NCBI GenBank assembly: GCA_021202205.1
Contig: JAJQDJ010000244.1
Location: 1 to 6,861, forward strand
Direction of reading: 5' to 3'
Length of the DNA: 6,861 nt
Source of the DNA: Erysipelotrichaceae bacterium
GTDB lineage: Bacteria; Bacillota_I; Bacilli_A; Erysipelotrichales; Coprobacillaceae
Under the pieces are notes generated by a model. That model was not told the DNA's origin. It did no database searches and saw only the letters and a list, made by a program, of their open reading frames with translations. Positions 5,855 through 6,861 of the stretch are shown one piece after another. The position numbers and the translations under genes were made by a program. The first letter of the stretch is position 1. Every line of letters starts with the position of its first letter.

Positions 5855-5984
5855 TTTATAAAAATGAATAAAATAGCAGTAATTAATACTTTATCAGCTA
5901 TTGATAATGCAGCAGTTTATGGTAAAATGTCCATAGTACCCCCCTTTCCACCAGAAAGAAAGTGTATTTAATTGTATGATTCTA

Positions 5985-6861
5985 TCACCAAAAGTCATCA
6001 GGAAACCACGGTGTATCGTATGTATTTGCATCATACTGGATCATCTTGCCACCGCATTTCGAGCAGCGGCATCTAGTTTCCTTCTGGTCGTCATCGGGGA
6101 CACTGTCATCAGGCTTGAAGCTTTTAGGAGCAGGCAGATCTAAGAGCTCTCGGCATAGCGGTATCTTTGTCTTTCGGCTATTATTTGACATGAACCCATA
6201 ATGTCGTATCTTGATGAAACGGGATGGCACGATATGCAGCATGAATCTTCTGATAAACTCAACTGCATCAAGTGTCATTTCTTTTTGTTTTGAACCATCC
6301 TTATAGTCCTTGTATCTAAAGGTAACTGTATGTTGGATGCTGTCATAATTAAGGATTCTTGAATTGGTAATTGCAACCCTGTGAGAATAACGCCCAATAT
6401 AATTGAGAACAGCCTGATTATTATTAAAAGGTTTCTTTGCATAAACAACCCACTCCTTTGAGTAAAGCTCATCAATAATAGTCTTATATGGTTCATCATT
6501 AAAATCAATAGGATTTCCACATTCATCAACAAGATGAAGCTTCTTCATTCCTGCGATAAACTTTTCACGAAACATTCTAGAAAGAGCTTCAACAGGAACA
6601 AGATAGTTTTTAGGAGCATGCTTAAAAGTCTGATTACCATTTTCATCAGTTATAAGACCACCACCTGAAACAATCATATGAATATGAGGGTGAAACCAAA
6701 GGGTCTGACCCCAAGTATGAAGAATGGAAGTAAAACCAATCTGACCGTAACGTTCCTCACAAACTTTTAAAAGAGTTTTTGAAGAGGACTCAAAAAGAAG
6801 ATTGTACATCAATGTCATTAAGTTAAGATTTGGTGACATTCCCCTTCTCAAAAATGAGAAG
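5985..6861 (-). CDS. IS91-family HUH/Y2 transposase, C-terminal part (5' end off window)
   Basis: The frame is open to the window edge. The in-frame TTG at 6851 is not a credible start, because codons upstream of it continue as F-S-F and no ribosome site is present. Counting from 6851, residues 43-65 hold ILHTWGQTLWFHPHIHMIVSGGG with the HUH metal-binding histidines (H56, H58). YIGRYSHRVAI (151-161) carries the paired catalytic tyrosines Y151 and Y155 of Y2 transposases. FIRRF, IKIRHYGFMSN (213-223) and a C-terminal CRCSKCGG cluster (261-268) follow. These enzymes nick single-stranded DNA and move the element by rolling-circle replication. The family's N-terminal zinc-binding region (roughly 80-100 residues) is not in view. 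The gene's 3' 250 bases are clearly richer in GC than the flanking chromosome, in keeping with acquisition. It ends at a TGA (5985-5987) after DDFW. Confidence 0.9.
   Translation of the reverse strand, partial: FSFLRRGMSPNLNLMTLMYNLLFESSSKTLLKVCEERYGQIGFTSILHTWGQTLWFHPHIHMIVSGGGLITDENGNQTFKHAPKNYLVPVEALSRMFREKFIAGMKKLHLVDECGNPIDFNDEPYKTIIDELYSKEWVVYAKKPFNNNQAVLNYIGRYSHRVAITNSRILNYDSIQHTVTFRYKDYKDGSKQKEMTLDAVEFIRRFMLHIVPSRFIKIRHYGFMSNNSRKTKIPLCRELLDLPAPKSFKPDDSVPDDDQKETRCRCSKCGGKMIQYDANTYDTPWFPDDFW
5985..6861. mobile_element. Part of an IS91-like insertion element (right side beyond window)
   Basis: The span is defined by the Y2 transposase alone. Elements of this family lack terminal inverted repeats and make no target duplication, so borders cannot be set by flanking repeats. 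If the hairpin at 5792-5854 is oriIS, the element would extend left to 5792. The other end (terIS) lies beyond 6861. Confidence 0.7.
6844..6861. repeat. Perfect seven-base hairpin inside the transposase gene at the window edge
   Basis: CTTCTCA (6844-6850) and TGAGAAG (6855-6861) are exact complements around AAAA. The repeat may continue beyond the window. It lies within the coding frame, so a role is unclear. Confidence 0.4.

Larger units (their letters stand above)
5601..5984. other. Gene-poor stretch between the operon and the transposase
   Basis: No convincing coding region is present on either strand. It holds the terminator tail, a promoter, a 106-base nested inverted repeat and a 63-base hairpin, listed separately. 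From about 5860 to 5984 I see only AT-rich sequence with a run of six C (5939-5944) and a weak 35-codon plus-strand frame (5864-5971) without a ribosome site. This last part is probably the 3' untranslated side of the insertion element. Confidence 0.6.

Noticed and set aside
5864..5971. 35-codon plus-strand frame starting MNKIAVINTLSAIDNAAVYG
   Set aside because: The start looks faintly like a pyridoxamine-kinase N-terminus, but there is no ribosome site, the similarity does not continue, and it may lie within the insertion element's noncoding flank.
6275..6532. 85-codon minus-strand open frame inside the transposase gene
   Set aside because: It is a shifted frame over a well-conserved Y2 transposase region, has no family features and no ribosome site.
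1..6861. CRISPR array, tRNA or rRNA genes
   Set aside because: No regularly spaced direct repeats, tRNA-type cloverleaf with a TTC arm, or rRNA-like conserved blocks were seen on either strand.

Overview
The window is AT-rich, low-GC Gram-positive DNA. Evidence includes strong AAGGAGG-type ribosome sites, TTGACA/TATATT-type promoters, AT-biased codons and teichoic-acid genes. A gut Bacillota, for example an Erysipelotrichia-like or Clostridia-like lineage, would fit, but this is inference from style and gene content and no marker gene fixes the taxon.

Left part, minus strand (1-1420): one uninterrupted reading frame joins an NAD(P)-dependent glycerol-3-phosphate dehydrogenase (GpsA) to a glycerol-3-phosphate cytidylyltransferase (TagD). 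The join has no stop codon, yet an intact ribosome binding site and ATG remain in front of the TagD half. The two activities are consecutive: dihydroxyacetone phosphate to sn-glycerol-3-phosphate to CDP-glycerol, the donor for glycerol-phosphate polymers such as wall teichoic acid. The last dozen or so TagD residues lie outside the window.

Positions 1421-1642 are a divergent control region. It holds a good plus-strand promoter overlapped by a perfect 11-base inverted repeat, a plausible minus-strand promoter for gpsA-tagD, and a GAAC-N4-GTTC site resembling the Gram-positive LexA box.

Middle part, plus strand (1643-5600): a three-gene operon of the polyprenyl-phosphate glycosylation type, made of a YfhO-family membrane protein, a CsbB/GtrB-type family 2 glycosyltransferase and a GtrA/GtcA-type small membrane protein. 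In Bacillus subtilis this trio (CsbB, GtcA, YfhO) decorates lipoteichoic acid with GlcNAc. Here only the glycosyltransferase is intact. The YfhO gene carries two frameshifts, and the GtrA gene appears to have lost about 37 bases and its frame. The locus therefore looks like polyglycerol-phosphate synthesis beside a decaying decoration cassette. A Rho-independent terminator overlaps the end of the operon.

Positions 5601-5984 contain no convincing gene but are rich in structure. A TATAAT promoter with an extended -10 fires into a 106-base nested inverted repeat that begins almost exactly at the predicted transcription start. The repeat is followed directly by a 63-base imperfect hairpin. The apical hairpin of the nested repeat also reads as a minus-strand terminator.

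Right part, minus strand (5985-6861): the C-terminal three quarters or so of an IS91-type HUH/Y2 transposase, cut by the window edge. Its 3' region is richer in GC than the rest, suggesting acquisition. The hairpin ending at a GAAC tetranucleotide (positions 5788-5791 read on the minus strand) is a candidate for the element's oriIS end.
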